Made by a program: the position numbers and the translations under genes. This document shows, one piece after another, positions 1-8,516 of a DNA stretch of 64,000 nucleotides. The notes below the pieces were generated by a model. It saw nothing but the letters and a program-made list of their open reading frames with translations, made no database searches and was not told where the DNA came from. Every line of letters begins with the position of its first letter. The first letter of the stretch is position 1. The DNA comes from Acidisarcina polymorpha (GTDB lineage: Bacteria; Acidobacteriota; Terriglobia; Terriglobales; Acidobacteriaceae), in the NCBI RefSeq assembly GCF_003330725.1, contig NZ_CP030840.1, positions 1 through 64,000 of the forward strand, read 5' to 3'.

Positions 1-129
1 CCCACCACGGCCTCCGTGCAGTACGCCGCCACCCTGGCTTCCTGGTTCGGCGTACCGGCCGCTGAGCTGGCGAGTATCTTTCCCAACATCGGCAACTTCC
101 CTACCGCCAATCTCGGCTTCTTAGGGTAA
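1..129 (+). CDS. C-terminal end of a DUF1501 family protein (partial)
   Basis: The first 42 codons are open from the window edge to a TAA at 127-129. The translated tail (QYAATLASWFGV, then FPNIGNF, then a closing LGFLG) matches the usual end of DUF1501 proteins, exported sulfatase-like proteins common in Acidobacteria and Planctomycetes. The N-terminal bulk, including any Tat signal, lies outside the window. The family call rests only on this short tail and the function of DUF1501 is not established. Confidence 0.6.
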   Translation, partial: PTTASVQYAATLASWFGVPAAELASIFPNIGNFPTANLGFLG

Positions 130-214
130 TTCACTATTGCCAGAAGGGGCTGCGAGAGTCGGCCCCCGCGCCCACACGGAGAGAGGTAGGCCAGAGAATT
201 GTTACTTCACGTTC

Positions 215-700
215 TTAAGAACGGCCTGCGTCCCCGCTGGCAGCCGGCTCGCCAACCGTCATCAGGGCTGAATTACTTATTTGTTGAAAGGGCCTGCACA
301 CCAGATAGGGAGAGCGTGCGGTTGCCGGTTTGATCCAGCTGCCTTGGCGAATCTTAGGTGTCGCCCGAGCAAGCTGCTGCCAGTAATCAACATGCCCGAC
401 TGCCGTCGGTAGCTCGTCAGCGCCGAAACACAGGACTGTCTGCGTAGAGTGAAAGGATATTCCGTCCTTCAAGCGCTTTCTCCCGTATATTGTGGGTGAT
501 TGGCCTGGATGAAATACCAGCCTTGAAATCATATAGACCCTGAATTTGGGGTTTCCATATTCGCCTTCCTGCTTTAAAAGAAGATCTCCGGCCTTAAGGC
601 AAAACCCGGCGGACTCTGCCGCGTGGAGTTCCTCCATCTTCAACTTGAGCTGTGCTTTGATGACCCTTATTTCCTGTCTCACGTCGTCAATTTTGCACAT
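215..700 (-). CDS. Hypothetical protein, 161 aa
   Basis: I do not recognise this protein. It begins with a charged helical stretch (about residues 3-30, KIDDVRQEIRVIKAQLKLKMEEL, coiled-coil-like) followed by a region with mixed beta character. No signal peptide or membrane segment is visible. The start is well supported: a strong ribosome binding site GAGGAGG sits six bases before the ATG. It converges on the DUF1501 gene and has no same-strand partner. The last 30 residues are rich in Ser, Pro and Ala and may be disordered. It is probably a real gene because of the start signal and coherent composition, but the role is unknown. Confidence 0.5.
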   Translation of the reverse strand: MCKIDDVRQEIRVIKAQLKLKMEELHAAESAGFCLKAGDLLLKQEGEYGNPKFRVYMISRLVFHPGQSPTIYGRKRLKDGISFHSTQTVLCFGADELPTAVGHVDYWQQLARATPKIRQGSWIKPATARSPYLVCRPFQQISNSALMTVGEPAASGDAGRS

Positions 701-1039
701 GATGGCCTCCTCGAATCAGGTAGGTAGGCTGGCGCGGCGAGGCGTACGGGAAATTTCGCACATCCAGGTGGCCTACCCAGACATCGTCAAGCGTCGCCCA
801 CCTACCTACATGGTGAACGTACTCTGGACGCTAATATCTGTCTGGTCAATACAGATCACGACATCGTATCTGGAGGAAATGGAGGACTGAGAACTTGGAT
901 TTATGGCCGCTCAGAAATGAAGCCAATCCAATGAAGACAATCATGGCAAGCGTACTGGTCTTGCAGTGCAACTCGTCGTGCTATGCGAAGAGAGATTCCA
1001 AGCCGGGATCTTCCTGTCGCTACCGGCGGTTGGTCAACC
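701..1039. other. Intergenic stretch with no recognisable gene
   Basis: About 340 bases between the hypothetical gene and the end of the aldo/keto reductase gene, both on the minus strand. Short open frames exist on both strands but none has a ribosome binding site and recognisable protein together. I see no terminator-grade hairpin. Confidence 0.4.
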
Positions 1040-1921
1040 TTATGCGAGCGCCAGATTCAGATTATCGATAGCCTCGTCGATCTCGGCGTTATTCTTGTAG
1101 CCGACCGTCACACAATCAACGCCAGCGTTCTTGAAGGCAAACTTCATCGCCTTCTGCCGGTCTTCGCGGTTGAAAGTTCCCTCGCCGACCAGCTTCATGC
1201 TGATAATGCCGGTGCCTTGTTGGCGGGTTTGTTTGACGTGGGTGACAACTTCAGGGACGTTCCCAAGCCCCTCGGTGTCATAGTCCTCGGCGTCCATGCG
1301 CGTCCCCTTGTGATTCACGCGGATCATCGCCACATCGAGCCACTTCATCTCCGGCACTTGCCGTAAGGCCGGCAGCCCGTGCACCGACGCTCCGCGCGCC
1401 ACGACTGCCTTCTTGTTCTGGGCTTCCATGATGCCGTCCTGCCACTTGGCAGTATCGGATGGCCAGGTGGAGGTATGCTGCCAGTGCAGCAGCATAATGT
1501 CAAAATACTCGGTGTTCGCCAGCTTGCGTAGTTCATCGATCTTCGCCTGCGGATCGACGCCGGGTCGGGTAGTCACCTTCGACATCAGCCGATAGCTGTC
1601 CCGTGGAACTCCCTTCAAGGCAACACCCAGCATCTCGTGCATGCCACCATACGACTCAGCCGTCTCGAAGAAGCGAATGCCCCGCTCATGGGCATAGCGA
1701 ACCAGCTTGGTGAACTGCGCCTGTCCCAGATCGCGCTGCACCTTGCCGCTGAAGCTGCCGGTGCCAAAGGCGAGCCGGGTCACCTTCACATCGGATTTAC
1801 CGAGCGTCACCCAATCGGTCGCGGTTTGAGGCTGAGCTCGCAGCCGCAGAGTGCCAGCACTCGCGAGAGCCCCCGCGGCCAGTCCCGTTCGTAGAAAATC
1901 TCGTCTTGAGTAGCGGGCCAT
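1040..1921 (-). CDS. Tat-exported aldo/keto reductase
   Basis: This is a 293-residue NAD(P)H-dependent aldo/keto reductase with an N-terminal twin-arginine signal (SRRDFLR, residues 5-11, then a hydrophobic stretch to about 28). The ATG has GGAGG seven bases upstream. The AKR barrel follows, with the catalytic tetrad region visible: Tyr91, Lys115 and His146 are in place, but the aspartate usually found in the motif FDTAxxYG is Glu86 here (FETAESYG). The family reduces aldehydes, ketones or sugars with cofactor bound at the barrel end. Export through Tat would fit folding with cofactor in the cytoplasm. Substrate cannot be told from sequence. It stands alone, with its start facing away from the DinB gene. 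Confidence 0.85.
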   Translation of the reverse strand: MARYSRRDFLRTGLAAGALASAGTLRLRAQPQTATDWVTLGKSDVKVTRLAFGTGSFSGKVQRDLGQAQFTKLVRYAHERGIRFFETAESYGGMHEMLGVALKGVPRDSYRLMSKVTTRPGVDPQAKIDELRKLANTEYFDIMLLHWQHTSTWPSDTAKWQDGIMEAQNKKAVVARGASVHGLPALRQVPEMKWLDVAMIRVNHKGTRMDAEDYDTEGLGNVPEVVTHVKQTRQQGTGIISMKLVGEGTFNREDRQKAMKFAFKNAGVDCVTVGYKNNAEIDEAIDNLNLALA

Positions 1922-2030
1922 TGCAATTCCTCCGATGGGCCAAATCTTACCACCGCCGGCGAACCCTCACCAGCTGGCGCTGCCTTTGATCGAATGCAAT
2001 GCTGCATTCGATGGTTCTTTTCATTCCGAG

Positions 2031-2519
2031 CTAAACCGCTGCGGATGCCGGAGGCCATGACCCAAGGATCTGCCGCAGCAGGACGATGCGCCCGAAATGA
2101 TAGGCATTGTGGGCCGTGAGGCTCTCGAGTTGCTCGCGGACCGTCATGGTTCGCACTGGCGATCCCGGAGGCGAGGGGCACCGTACCACTACCTCCAATT
2201 CATGGGCGTCTCGCGTCGCCGCCGCTGCCTTGAGCACACCATCAAAGAAGCGTTCACGCAGATCATCCCAACCTTCCTTCTTCACATCCTGCTCTTCGGG
2301 AAAGCTGATGGAGGCTTGCTCCGGATAAGGAGTCTCTTTCCCGGAAATCCATTCCAGAGTCATCTGCTGCCAATAAACTATGTGCCAAAGCTCCTCGTAG
2401 ATACTGCGCGGCGCACCGGGAGCATGGCGATGCGCTAAGTCCTCATCCAGATCTTCGAGGATGTACGCGGGTGGCGCAGCCGCGCTGTCCCCGACCAGTG
2501 TCCGTTCCAGTTCGTTCAT
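2031..2519 (-). CDS. DinB family protein, 162 aa
   Basis: A four-helix-bundle DinB/YfiT-type protein. Histidines placed like the metal triad of the family are visible in ELWHIVYWQQ and in AHNAYHFGR near the C terminus. These proteins usually bind a divalent metal; some are thiol-transferases, most have no known reaction. I chose the ATG at 2517-2519 over one 11 codons upstream because it has a strong GGGAGGAG ribosome binding site at a good distance. It lies just downstream of the ribulokinase gene on the same strand, with about 100 bases between. A second, unrelated-looking DinB gene lies at 5390-5896. Confidence 0.75.
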   Translation of the reverse strand: MNELERTLVGDSAAAPPAYILEDLDEDLAHRHAPGAPRSIYEELWHIVYWQQMTLEWISGKETPYPEQASISFPEEQDVKKEGWDDLRERFFDGVLKAAAATRDAHELEVVVRCPSPPGSPVRTMTVREQLESLTAHNAYHFGRIVLLRQILGSWPPASAAV

Positions 2520-2621
2520 CAGGCTCCTCCCATCTGCCTTGGCTCGAATCAAGCTCAGGCACGTCTAGCACAGGCACTTCGAGCACCCGCACTTCATTGA
2601 TATCGAAGCACCCGCGGTCGC

Positions 2622-4211
2622 TCAACCTCTTGTAGAAGCCTCCACTGCTGCCGCGATCTTCTTCAGATCCGGCAACACGTCTCCCAACTTCACGGCAGCG
2701 GCGCCGCGGCTTCCCAGCGCAAAGTATACGTCGCGATAATGGTGGAAGAGCCTCTCGTAGACCTTCACCGATTCTGGCTCCGGATGGAAGGTCTTGTGCT
2801 TAAGGCACATCTTCTCCTGGGCTTCTTCAATCGTAGAAAACGCACCCGCTGCCAGCAAAGCGAATATCCCGGAGCCCAGGCTGGTAGGCATGCCATCGGG
2901 CACCAGGATTGGTTTGTTGAGCACATTCGCGTAGACCTGGTTCAACACCGCATTGTGCTGCGGGATGCCGCCCGCATTAATCACCCGCTCGACCGGCACT
3001 CCATTCTCGGCCATTCGCTCGAGGATGATCCGGGTGTGAAATGCAGTGCCTTCGATGGCAGCGAAGAGTTCGTCCTGTGCGGTGTGAATCAGGTTCCAGC
3101 CGAGCGTCACGCCGCCCAATTCGGAGTTGACCAACACCGTTCGGTCGCCGTTATCCCAGCTCAGACGAAGCAGCCCGGTCTGCCCGGCCCGGTACGTCTC
3201 GAGTCCCTGCGAGAGCCGCTTGACGTCCGTGCCGGCACGTCTGGCGATGGCCTCGAAGATGTCTCCGGTGGCGGAGAGACCCGCTTCGATTCCCGTGAAG
3301 GCCGGATGTACGCTGCCCGGGACCACACCACAAACTCCGGGAACGAGGGTCGATTTGTGGCTCATTGCGATGATGCAGGTGGAGGTGCCGACTACGTTGA
3401 CAACATCGCCTTCGCGGCACTCGGCGCCGATGGCATCCCAGTGCGCATCGAAGGCCGCGACCGGGATAGGAATACCGGCGCGCAGGCCCATCACCTCGGC
3501 CCAGGCCGATGAAAGATGGCCGGCCAGCTTATCGGAAGTGAGATACTCTCCTCCTAACTTGGCCCGAATGCCATCGAACAGCGGATCGACCTTCGAGAGA
3601 AACTCTTGCGGCGGCAAGCCACCCCACTTCGGATTCCACATCCACTTATGGCCCATCGCGCAGGCGCTGCGTTTGAGCTGGCCAGGATCAGTAACGCCGC
3701 ACAGGGTAGCAGCCACCATGTCGCAGTTTTCGAGCGCGGTGACCAGCTTGTCTCGTTTCTCCGGATTGTGTCGAAGCCAATGCAGCAGTTTGGCGAATCC
3801 CCATTCGTGCGAGTAGACGCCACCGCACCAGTCGATTCCCTCGAACCTCTCCTGATGCGCCAACTCGGTAATCTGCCGTGCTTCTTCCAAAGCGCGGTGG
3901 TCGCACCATAGGTAATAGTCGTCGAGGGGCTCGAGGTTTTCTCCGACAGGAATGACGCTCGATCCGGTGGTATCGATCCCAATCGACTCGATCTCATCGC
4001 CCTTGATACCTGCCTCTTCGACCACCTTAAGCATTGCCTCCACCAGGGCATCCATCTGGTCGGTGTGAGATTGAGTAGCAAAGTTGGGATCTTCCCGCTT
4101 GCGCTTCAAAGGGTATTCGGCAGACGCGGTGCCGAGCCGCCCTCGCTCGCTGTCCAGCAACGTTACCCGCACGCTCAAAGTACCAAAGTCCACGCCCGCT
4201 ACGATCGCCAC
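2622..4211 (-). CDS. araB: Ribulokinase (FGGY carbohydrate kinase)
   Basis: This 529-residue protein is an FGGY kinase, best matching ribulokinase, which phosphorylates L-ribulose to L-ribulose 5-phosphate in arabinose catabolism. Visible motifs are the N-terminal phosphate loop GVDFGTLSVR, GIDTTGSSV, the substrate segment YYLWCDHRA, the candidate catalytic base in AFDAHWDAIG, and the ADP-binding NAGGIPQHN. An ATG lies 11 codons upstream, but the GTG at 4209-4211 is preceded five bases away by AAGGGGG and gives the normal family N terminus, so I start there. No araA or araD is next to it. The substrate could be another ketopentose; FGGY specificity is hard to read by eye. Confidence 0.85.
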   Translation of the reverse strand: MAIVAGVDFGTLSVRVTLLDSERGRLGTASAEYPLKRKREDPNFATQSHTDQMDALVEAMLKVVEEAGIKGDEIESIGIDTTGSSVIPVGENLEPLDDYYLWCDHRALEEARQITELAHQERFEGIDWCGGVYSHEWGFAKLLHWLRHNPEKRDKLVTALENCDMVAATLCGVTDPGQLKRSACAMGHKWMWNPKWGGLPPQEFLSKVDPLFDGIRAKLGGEYLTSDKLAGHLSSAWAEVMGLRAGIPIPVAAFDAHWDAIGAECREGDVVNVVGTSTCIIAMSHKSTLVPGVCGVVPGSVHPAFTGIEAGLSATGDIFEAIARRAGTDVKRLSQGLETYRAGQTGLLRLSWDNGDRTVLVNSELGGVTLGWNLIHTAQDELFAAIEGTAFHTRIILERMAENGVPVERVINAGGIPQHNAVLNQVYANVLNKPILVPDGMPTSLGSGIFALLAAGAFSTIEEAQEKMCLKHKTFHPEPESVKVYERLFHHYRDVYFALGSRGAAAVKLGDVLPDLKKIAAAVEASTRG

Positions 4212-4468
4212 AAGAACCCCCTTGAGATCTTCGATCTGAACCATGTCAGATTGCCACCACCAGCTTGGAGCTTCAGCATGGGGTAGGTCAAGTAAACCTT
4301 TTCTCGCTCGCTTCCCCGCTCGCTCACCTTAAGAAAATGCCTCCACTCCTCCCACCGTCGAAAACTCTAGCGCCACAAGACCTTCTTAGCTAGAATCGCT
4401 TCGGTTCCTCAATCCCAGTACGTGGGCTCGCTGACTCAGCATGCAGTCGGCGCCGCCTTTGGAGATCT

Positions 4469-5194
4469 ATGCTGAACCCTGGTTTTCCGTCCCGCCGCAC
4501 TTTCCTGTTCTCTACCGGCGCAACGTTGTTGGCTTCGACCCTGGCCCGCCGTTCCGCCTTCGCTGCACTGGCTGACGGTCCTGCTCCGGCCTCTCGAGTG
4601 GACGCCGACCAGGCTCTCCAGCTTCTGGTTGCGGGTAACCAGCGTTTCGTTGATGGAAAGATCACCCACCCCGGTCGGACCCCGGACGACTTCAAGCCGC
4701 TCGCCGCCGGACAATTTCCGATCGCCGCAATCGTCAGTTGTGCCGACTCCCGAGTAGCGCCAGAGATCCTCTTCGATCAGGGCATCGGCGATCTCTTCAT
4801 CATCCGGGTCGCAGGCAACTACATCGATGGCGCCGGAGCTTCGGTCAAGGGCAGCATCGAATATGCTGTCGCCGAGTTAAATGTCCCGCTCATCATGGTC
4901 CTCGGCCATAGCCAATGCGGCGCGGTGAAGGCAGCGATCAAGCACATCCATGACCATGATGCGCTTCCTGGCGCCATCAACGTGATGGTGAACAGCATCA
5001 AGCCCGCAGTGATCGAAAGCCAGGGCAAACCCGGCGACCCGCTTCAGAATGCGATCGAAGCCAACGTCCATCGCGGCGTCGTCAAACTCAATACCCTAGA
5101 GCCAGTCGTCGCTCCGGCATTGAAGTCCGGCAAACTCAAGGTAGTCGGCGGCACCTATGATCTCGCAACCGGCAAAGTGATGATGCTGAGCTAG
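4469..5194 (+). CDS. Exported beta-carbonic anhydrase
   Basis: This 241-residue protein interconverts CO2 and bicarbonate with a zinc site. The beta-class ligands are clear: Cys91, Asp93 and Arg95 in SCADSR, and His147 and Cys150 in GHSQC. The N terminus has a double arginine (SRRTFLFS, residues 8-15) followed by a hydrophobic stretch and Ala-rich cleavage region, so it is probably exported through Tat to the periplasm, which is unusual compared with cytoplasmic beta-CAs but seen in several Gram-negatives. The ATG has GGAG five bases upstream. It diverges from araB across about 250 bases that must hold both promoters. Confidence 0.9.
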   Translation: MLNPGFPSRRTFLFSTGATLLASTLARRSAFAALADGPAPASRVDADQALQLLVAGNQRFVDGKITHPGRTPDDFKPLAAGQFPIAAIVSCADSRVAPEILFDQGIGDLFIIRVAGNYIDGAGASVKGSIEYAVAELNVPLIMVLGHSQCGAVKAAIKHIHDHDALPGAINVMVNSIKPAVIESQGKPGDPLQNAIEANVHRGVVKLNTLEPVVAPALKSGKLKVVGGTYDLATGKVMMLS

Positions 5195-5226
5195 TAAGCT
5201 CGCTGAAACTTAATCGGAGGCTAAAA

Positions 5227-5320
5227 TGCGCAAGAAAAGTCCGTCATCCTGAGCGCAGCGAGGGACCTGAGTCTGCGCAAGAAAAGTCCGTCATCCTGAG
5301 CGAAGCGAAGGATCTGCGGT
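5227..5320. repeat. Two tandem copies of a REP-like repeat
   Basis: The unit starting TGCGCAAGAAAAGTCCGTCA and continuing TCCTGAGCGAAGCGAAGGATCTG occurs at 5227-5273 and again at 5274-5320, with a partial third TGCGCAA at 5332. The copies differ at a few bases. The core (GTCATCCTGAGCGAAGCGAAGGATCTGCGG spread over about 30 bases) is related to the hairpin at 15256-15300, so it looks like a dispersed family. Confidence 0.65.
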
Positions 5321-5389
5321 TCCAACAAAAATGCGCAAACAGCCACCTTCTCGAATGAACTTCAGAATCGACACACTAGACCACAGCAC

Positions 5390-5896
5390 TTAGCGCGGAG
5401 CCCTCACAACTTTCGCCGTCGTGATCGCCTGCCCGACGTGACGTTGGCTGTGGTCCGCGATGTGAACCAGAAGGCCGCCAACACTGGTTGGTAGTCGCTT
5501 CCTCCCCACAGTTCGAGATCGATTGAGATCGACAGCCAGCAGCGCTACCACTCGTCTTTTTGCCTCGGCGATCGCCTGATTGAATTCAGCAAAGATAGCT
5601 TCGCGGGTCGCATCTGCCTCCATTTCCGCCTTCAGCGCTGTCAGTTGTTCGGCAGAGAGATCTTCGCCTTCAGCATAGGTCAGCAGCCGGTCCAGGCTGC
5701 GGGCGATATGCCGGATCTGAAAACCAACAGATGGCAAATTGAACGGCCGCTCATGGATTTCGGTATCCGAGAGTTCGCCGCACCACCTGGCCACGTCTTC
5801 TTCAGCCAATTGCAAGGCATGCAAAACTCCACGATGGACCGCGTTCACCTCGGTGAGAGTTCCCCGCAGCCAGGGTTCAATTGTGGCTTCCGGCAT
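5390..5896 (-). CDS. DinB family protein, 168 aa
   Basis: Second DinB-like helical bundle protein in the window. Histidine-bearing segments RHIARSLDRLLTYAEG and the C-terminal VHIADHSQRHVGQAI are arranged as in the DinB metal site. The ATG follows AAGGGGGG by four bases. It is transcribed alone, downstream of the permease at 6035. No enzymatic role can be assigned; the family is large and functionally mixed. It is not a close duplicate of the DinB protein at 2031. Confidence 0.75.
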   Translation of the reverse strand: MPEATIEPWLRGTLTEVNAVHRGVLHALQLAEEDVARWCGELSDTEIHERPFNLPSVGFQIRHIARSLDRLLTYAEGEDLSAEQLTALKAEMEADATREAIFAEFNQAIAEAKRRVVALLAVDLNRSRTVGRKRLPTSVGGLLVHIADHSQRHVGQAITTAKVVRAPR

Positions 5897-6034
5897 TTCG
5901 CCCCCCTTGTCTTTCGCCGACCGTTCAAACGCGAGGTCGATTCATTCGCCAGGAAACTCATTCTCCTCGAATTCATTCTCCCGGAAATTCACTCTCCTGA
6001 AAATTATTCTCCTGGATCGAAGCAGCGGGTCTGT

Positions 6035-7444
6035 TCAGGAAATCTCTGCTACCGATCTGCGCCCCCGCCAGTAAACCGCCAGCCCGATCAGATTGGTTGC
6101 CAGCGCAGTCGCCGCCACCTTGGCGCCGAAGGTCCAGGTACTCGCAACCTCAACGATCGGGACAGTCGCCAAGACGCATTGCACGATCGTGATGACCAAA
6201 CCCGACACCGCGCAAAGGATGAGCCACAGGCCCGGGCGCGGTCCAAATCGGGACCCGGTAAAAAGCGGCACCGCAAACATCGCGCAGTAGTACAAGCCAA
6301 ACGAAAGCTGGCCGCTGGTTTGGAGCAATTGAAAGGCTTCCTCGCGGCCGGTGTCGAGGCTGGCGAGAACGCTCGCCAGGGCGGCCAGCGCAACGATCAC
6401 GCATAAGCTCCGTACCGGAGTGCGAAAGCGCGCATTCAGCCGGGTAAACCACTCCGGCAACAGCGAGTCCCAACCAGCCACCATGGGCAACCGGCTGGTC
6501 TCGGCCATGATGATGGTGTAGGAACAAATTGTGAACAGAGTCAGCGCAAGAATCATCACTCGTCCCAGCCACACGCCGATTCCCTGACCCAGGGCAGCCG
6601 CGAGCACTTGCGGAATCGGCCCCGCCAAATCGATCCTGGACGACGGCACGTAGGTCAACATGGAGCCGGTCATCAGCGCATAGATCACGACTACCGCCGG
6701 CGCAGCGATCCAGGCCGAGAGCAAGATCGCGCGTCCCGCATCTCTGGTCTCCCCGGCGAAGACTGCCACCTGCTCCAATCCCGAATAAGCATTGAAGGCA
6801 ACTTTGACATACAGATTCAAGGTCAACAAAGACAAGAGCGGCCATGCCAGGGCAAATGGCGGCTGCGTGCTGATATGAGGGTGCGCTGCGCTCGCGCCGG
6901 GGTGCCACACCAGCAGGACTGCAAGGGTCAAGACGAGCAATCCCATCACGCCCGAACCGAAGCCCGCGACCCATCGTCCGAGACGCATGCCAGGCACATT
7001 GATTGCCAGCATCGTACCGAAGAGCAGAGCATCGATAGAAAAGGTGAGCCTACGGCTCTCGGCCATCCACGCCGCGCGTGGACCCAGCGCATAGCTCAAG
7101 CTGGTGGCGACCTGGATGCCAAGCCCCGAGACCGTGAGAATCGCATAGATGGCATAGTTCCAGGCGCTGAGGAAAGCCACCTTCGGGCCCAGAGCGAACT
7201 TCGCCCACTGATAGATGCCGCCCTCGAGCGGCCATAGCCGCGCACAATAAGTGACCACCACTGCCTGCGGAAGAAAGAAGAAGAGAATCCCCGCCAGCCA
7301 TAGCACTGTATGAGTCGAGCCTTGCCGGGCGGCAATTCCCGACCATGTCGCCCCTACCAGCAGGAGAATCTGCATCGGAACCAGATCGCGGAGCCGCAGT
7401 TCCCGCTTCAGGCCATGCTCCACACCCGACACCGCTTCGGCCAA
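6035..7444 (-). CDS. APC family amino acid permease
   Basis: A 469-residue integral membrane protein with about twelve hydrophobic segments spread along its length. The N-terminal segment LRDLVPMQILLLVGATWSG and the later region EGGIYQWAKFALGPKVAFLSAW fit the first and second-third helices of amino acid-polyamine-organocation transporters; FNAYSGLEQVAVFAGETRDAGRAI fits the conserved cytoplasmic loop. These proteins import amino acids or related amines by cation symport or exchange. The start is a TTG with GGAGG five bases before it. Substrate is unknown. Confidence 0.85.
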   Translation of the reverse strand: MAEAVSGVEHGLKRELRLRDLVPMQILLLVGATWSGIAARQGSTHTVLWLAGILFFFLPQAVVVTYCARLWPLEGGIYQWAKFALGPKVAFLSAWNYAIYAILTVSGLGIQVATSLSYALGPRAAWMAESRRLTFSIDALLFGTMLAINVPGMRLGRWVAGFGSGVMGLLVLTLAVLLVWHPGASAAHPHISTQPPFALAWPLLSLLTLNLYVKVAFNAYSGLEQVAVFAGETRDAGRAILLSAWIAAPAVVVIYALMTGSMLTYVPSSRIDLAGPIPQVLAAALGQGIGVWLGRVMILALTLFTICSYTIIMAETSRLPMVAGWDSLLPEWFTRLNARFRTPVRSLCVIVALAALASVLASLDTGREEAFQLLQTSGQLSFGLYYCAMFAVPLFTGSRFGPRPGLWLILCAVSGLVITIVQCVLATVPIVEVASTWTFGAKVAATALATNLIGLAVYWRGRRSVAEIS

Positions 7445-7656
7445 TCATCCTCCAATTCGCAACCAGGCGGCGCGTGGATGCCCTATGTTTTTGTAAGTCT
7501 ATCTCAGGAAATTACCTTGGTAGCTCGCCGCATTCTCCGAGGCGCAGCAGCAGAGCGAGCACCGAAAATCCAGTAGGCTCAAGAATTTACTTGATCCTTG
7601 CCGGGTTTGTGTCAACATGGTAGCCCGGATCCTAAAGGTCGATAAGGCGGGAAAGA

Positions 7657-8412
7657 ATGCCTACTGTTCGTCTTTCGTTTGTTCGTATTTTGTTGATAGC
7701 TAGCTGCCTGATTCTTACCGTCGCTGCTTCAGCCCAGACCATAACCTGTTCCTCCGATGACATGGGCAGGCATGTTTGCCGTGCCAATACTTCGAATGGC
7801 GTCCAAATGGTCCGGCAGCGCAGTGGTTCGGCCTGTACCCAAGGCTATTCGTGGGGATACGACCAGGGCGGCATCTGGGTCGATCACGGGTGCCGCGCCG
7901 ACTTTGCCCTGGGCGGAGGGAGCGCCGCGCCACCCGCGCAGGCGCAGATGCAGCCAAACGATGCCATGCGGCTCTGCAAAAACACGGCCAGCGGTCGTCT
8001 TCCTGGAGTGCCTCTCGCCTTTATCAGCACCTACCGCGGCACCGATGCCGACAGCAATACCTACATGATTAACTTCCACGCTCAGCCTCCCGGCGGTCAG
8101 AGTTCATCCGGCTTCTGCATCATCTCCAAGAATGGAAGGTTGCAGAACTTCCAGTTTGACCCGCGATCCAACAACAATGCCGGGGCCAGCAATTCCGGCG
8201 GACAAACCCCCCAGGATGCCATGCGCTCCTGCAAGAACGCCGTGAGCGCACGCCTGCCCAATGTCCCGCTCGCCTTCATCCAGGTCGACCAGCCTAGAGT
8301 CAACGGCGGCAGCTTGCTCGTCAACTTCCGCGCCTCCCCGCCGAACGGCCAAGCAGCAAGCGGCTCATGCGACGTCTTCAAGAACGGACGAGTGAATCTG
8401 CAATTCCGGTAA
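7657..8412 (+). CDS. Secreted protein: DUF3011 domain plus two duplicated domains
   Basis: This 251-residue protein has a signal peptide (residues 1-26, ending ASAQ). Residues about 28-86 look like a DUF3011 domain: spaced cysteines, the segment YSWGYDQGGIWVDHGCRADF. Then come two copies of a 65-residue unit, at about 100-167 and 185-251, each starting DAMRxCKNxxSxRLPxVPLAFI and ending in a KNGR...QF motif, with paired cysteines that could form disulfides. The duplicated unit is not one I can name. It is monocistronic, with its start preceded by GGCGGGAAAG. Likely periplasmic or extracellular; function unknown. Confidence 0.75.
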   Translation: MPTVRLSFVRILLIASCLILTVAASAQTITCSSDDMGRHVCRANTSNGVQMVRQRSGSACTQGYSWGYDQGGIWVDHGCRADFALGGGSAAPPAQAQMQPNDAMRLCKNTASGRLPGVPLAFISTYRGTDADSNTYMINFHAQPPGGQSSSGFCIISKNGRLQNFQFDPRSNNNAGASNSGGQTPQDAMRSCKNAVSARLPNVPLAFIQVDQPRVNGGSLLVNFRASPPNGQAASGSCDVFKNGRVNLQFR

Positions 8413-8516
8413 TCAAGGCGTTCTTTTTCCGGAGGATCAACCGCGCATTTCGACCATTCCAACGCTTGCCAAGCTTAGCGGCGGAGAGAAGCCTGACGGG
8501 CTCAATCAGAGTTCCC

